64,000 nucleotides of DNA, from assembly GCF_017094485.1 (NCBI RefSeq), contig NZ_CP064786.1, positions 1,550,001 to 1,614,000 on the forward strand. Reading direction: 5' to 3'. This stretch comes from Natranaeroarchaeum sulfidigenes (lineage in GTDB: Archaea > Halobacteriota > Halobacteria > Halobacteriales > Natronoarchaeaceae). The position numbers were made by a program, and so were the translations under genes. A model generated the notes under the pieces. It saw nothing but the letters and a program-made list of their open reading frames with translations, made no database searches and was not told where the DNA came from. Below are positions 62,701-64,000 of this stretch, piece after piece; within the stretch, counting starts at the first letter, position 1; every line of letters begins with the position of its first letter.

Positions 62701-63635
62701 CCACCGTTCATGTACGGAAGTCCTGCAATAGCCGACTCGACATCCGATGGGAGATCAGCATCTATCTCTCCACCTTCCAGGCTGTTCATTCCCTCGAAGA
62801 ATAGTGCCGAGAGCCACTTCTCGTGGAACACGCCCTCCTCGTCGGACTCCTCGTACTGCTGGTGGAACCATCGGACGAAGTCCTTCCGGTCACCGATCCA
62901 GCCCTTCTTCTGGAGGTAGTAGAAGAACATCAACCGGTTGAGCGTGGTGTGTGCGTATCGGTCGGCGTCCTCAATTTCCAGCCCCTTACGGCGAAGTTCC
63001 TTACTGAGCATATCGAAGGCGCTCTTGTAGTTCTCGTAGAAATCCTCGGTAACGGGCTTGACTCGGAACGCCTCGTCAATGCGTTCTGCCAGCCGACCCT
63101 TACTGGCGTCCATGCTCGAAAGTCCATCGGCGACGGTGCGGTGGGTCTCACCTTCACCGAGCGTATACCGGCGTAGCACGGGACGACCAGTCGTGATGTC
63201 GTCGGTGCCCTCCTCGTAGGGAGTAACGAGGTGCCAGATGTCCTCGTCCGGTGCGTGGAACACTGTCAAGAAGGAGCCTTCGATGGCCCAACCACTCGTT
63301 CGGTCCGACCGCGTGAGGCTCTGGATAGCGTTCCGTTCGGCTGTCCGGGTCAGCTTCTCCAGTTCGACGTAGATTACGCGGAAGTTCCCTGATTCGGCGA
63401 AAAGTCGAGCAGCGTTCGCTGGAGCTGTATCTGGCCACTCGTGAACAGGAATATCCTGCCAAGTGGCGTCACCTAGAGGTGAAGTCGTCTCTTCAAAGTT
63501 GAGAACCTGAACGAACAGGTCCTGAAAGAATTGGGTCGCTGCCTCCCCAGTTGATCGGTAATCGCGTTCAAACTCATCCAAGGAGAGGTCCTCATCTAAT
63601 CGCTGTCGAATCTCTTCGGTTTGCTCGTCAGTCAT
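59754..63635 (-). CDS. Large Eco57I-type adenine methyltransferase
   Basis: 1293 aa. An N-terminal region (about 1-200) has FRVIYVELEKLTRTAERNAI and SFLTVFHAPDED, a nuclease-like or substrate-sensing domain seen in large type IIG/PglX/DrmMI-like proteins; GIFYTP (about 380-385), motif I VDPACGSGAFLVG (about 448-459), coiled segment about 560-640, NPPY (about 669-672), then a long target-recognition region to the C-terminus. Methylates adenine at N6 to mark host DNA. Operon with the PLD-SNF2 helicase, six nucleotides downstream. Compare DrmMI of class 1 DISARM; drmA, drmB and drmC homologues are not seen next to it in the window. Confidence 0.85.
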   Translation of the reverse strand: MTDEQTEEIRQRLDEDLSLDEFERDYRSTGEAATQFFQDLFVQVLNFEETTSPLGDATWQDIPVHEWPDTAPANAARLFAESGNFRVIYVELEKLTRTAERNAIQSLTRSDRTSGWAIEGSFLTVFHAPDEDIWHLVTPYEEGTDDITTGRPVLRRYTLGEGETHRTVADGLSSMDASKGRLAERIDEAFRVKPVTEDFYENYKSAFDMLSKELRRKGLEIEDADRYAHTTLNRLMFFYYLQKKGWIGDRKDFVRWFHQQYEESDEEGVFHEKWLSALFFEGMNSLEGGEIDADLPSDVESAIAGLPYMNGGLFQPTEEDRYDTFLSDSALKSVIKEFLEQYNFTVTEESPYDIDVAVDPAMLGKIYESLIAEQERGEAGIFYTPRVEVDLMCRMALYEQFCDHANDLDAEGKQQIVEFIFSEPQDWDADGSGKTEQLESILHELRIVDPACGSGAFLVGMKQVVTELYRKLGTTPDYHLKEQIINENLYGVDIKDWAVRVAEFRLWLSLVEGEEQLPDQRPVLPNFSFKLKVGDSLIQKLDGEFVSLDTVTRTLDGDTGGLLTELKELKREHFAGEADRTQEIEEKQVELLKNHINGLIDNLSKNGSQQTLFGDTKDEQADDDVEERIEELKETRDAIDSAGATGFFMWDIDFSDVMVEGGFDIVIGNPPYVRQEDIIDQGIHPERLDEMDSGEVRNLKKQYKNDLVEFVEGTFDIKPYKRSDIYVYFYFKGIDLLRENGTLSFITSNSWMDIGYGKRLHEGLLKLTDLSYILGNTSEKSFEDADVNTYITIANRKQQEILANYTRFVSFSRPFFDYDFAGEYSEFLVNPESGAERIGMDDETVQVSTSDGIRTVSLGHDSLWRLGGGSTKQIDDSDSEKVFSEEVGLVNNQAGISSYSGRSAALPTGSYDGGTWGRFIDSPTLYFSLWRDHGDRFTLLGDISEPEYGLKSGANKFFFVPRPGTENSRHQSEMDCSTGELLLHHKETGRDFRIEPEFWMQPIEEIPSRYHSQYNHKYTDDDGRTLVPDLILVKNREIKTSPIEPEHLNNVHIDIELSRPELESKNANVLEYIEFGEESRWGRSSDGKLSNRSSLRNRNPEWYSQPSVRDPYVLLTRTFNAEFQFHYNPCGFQVADNFYFISTLGDFNPGYIAGYLNSTIGWFLEEVTGRSWTNTLRFDKPEYLILPIIKTNDEVQAQVESRLESLMERDMGHVFEELGAYNPDDVSLESVKSDRKALDSEFFDDLGIDEEQRLSLYKEVVRSARDRLMRQPDENPSLCETIAEHNPQYDYSR

Positions 63636-63792
63636 GGATATCGAGTTTGGAGGAGGTTATCTCTTCGAAGTAAATGGGCATATAATACTATGCTCAGTCA
63701 CATGTCTTAAAACTTCATCAAGACTCTCCCCTCACTGAGTTTGGCGCAAACCTTTGGATCGGATGGGGCGTTACTGCCAGGAAATGCCGGAC

Positions 63793-64000
63793 TTAATCAG
63801 AGACGCTCCAGAGTAGGGAGTTCCCCACTTTCCTACTGGTAACTTCCTCTTCGGATTCGAGCGACTGAAGACGTGTGTATGCTGTCCGCCGAGTGCAACC
63901 GACAGTCTCGGCGATCTCTGAAGTTCCTGCCATCCCATCAAGTGTTTGGATGGCATCTATGAAATCCGAATCTGGGTAGCTCGTCGTATACTTCCCAGAG
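63793..64000 (-). CDS. HTH protein, partial at window edge
   Basis: The frame is open from the window edge to TAA at 63793-63795. The visible 68 codons read GKYTTSYPDSDFIDAIQTLD, AGTSEIAETVGCTRRTAYTR, LQSLESEEEVTSRKVGNSLL, a winged helix-turn-helix common in haloarchaeal defence and prophage loci. It lies 157 nt upstream of the methyltransferase on the same strand and may regulate that operon. The N-terminus lies beyond the window. Confidence 0.65.
   Translation of the reverse strand, partial: SGKYTTSYPDSDFIDAIQTLDGMAGTSEIAETVGCTRRTAYTRLQSLESEEEVTSRKVGNSLLWSVSD

Overview
The window is chromosomal or megaplasmid accessory DNA from a haloarchaeon (class Halobacteria). The evidence is a strongly acidic proteome, lineage-typical families (HalOD1, DUF7344-like winged helices, Bat-type HTH_10 regulators, small CPxCG zinc fingers, twin-arginine/lipobox secreted proteins), TATA-like boxes 25-38 nt upstream of start codons (leaderless transcripts), and many insertion-sequence scars. 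I saw no rRNA, tRNA, CRISPR array, replication origin or core metabolic gene. Base composition is uneven, with AT-rich islands at about 25-28, 33-34.5, 45.4-46.5 and 53.4-54.5 kb.

Layout. 0-1.8 kb: an antitoxin/PIN pair, a TRAM protein and a small zinc finger. 2.0-7.2 kb: a cassette of signalling and transcription-regulator genes (two HalOD1 proteins, a DUF7344-like wHTH, three Bat-like HTH_10 paralogues) bounded by IS-type inverted repeats and a perfect 8-bp target duplication. 7.2-9.6 kb: small regulators, a membrane protein, and a MarR gene with a truncated PemK/MazF remnant. 9.6-13.0 kb: an orphan Eco57I-like adenine methyltransferase and a VapBC-type pair. 13.8-24.5 kb: DNA-end-processing genes (SbcC/YhaN-like and SbcD/YhaO-like overlapping pair, an unknown gene, and a 1601-aa nuclease-SF1 helicase fusion). 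25.3-35.4 kb: unknown and defence-like genes (zinc-finger protein, beta-CASP MBL protein, HNH and PD-(D/E)XK nucleases, transglutaminase-like lipoprotein) plus a second, 633-bp cassette. 35.6-42.0 kb: an EVE-McrB/McrC-like restriction pair whose McrC gene is split by a 2763-bp IS5-type element carrying a histidine kinase. 43.0-46.9 kb: HNH and DUF91/EVE-like nucleases and a fragment of a second HNH gene. 47.0-53.2 kb: a GHKL ATPase/metalloprotease-like gene with a DEDD exonuclease, convergent with a MrfB/MrfA (YprB/YprA)-like exonuclease-helicase pair. 53.4-54.5 kb: a gene between 60-bp inverted repeats. 55.8-64.0 kb: a probable restriction operon (partial HTH gene, 1293-aa methyltransferase, 1168-aa PLD-SNF2 helicase, 116-aa protein).

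Taken together this is a layered defence and repair island, heavily remodelled by transposition. The least expected signal is a set of mobile cassettes sharing one inverted-repeat family (core CTGTTGAA) with 8-bp target duplications. They carry sensory or regulatory genes and either no transposase or a nonsense-mutated one. A second unusual signal is a repeated dyad (TGGTNNACCA) at the promoters of the three Bat-like paralogues, a likely auto-regulatory operator. Family names come from reading motifs by eye; no database search was run.
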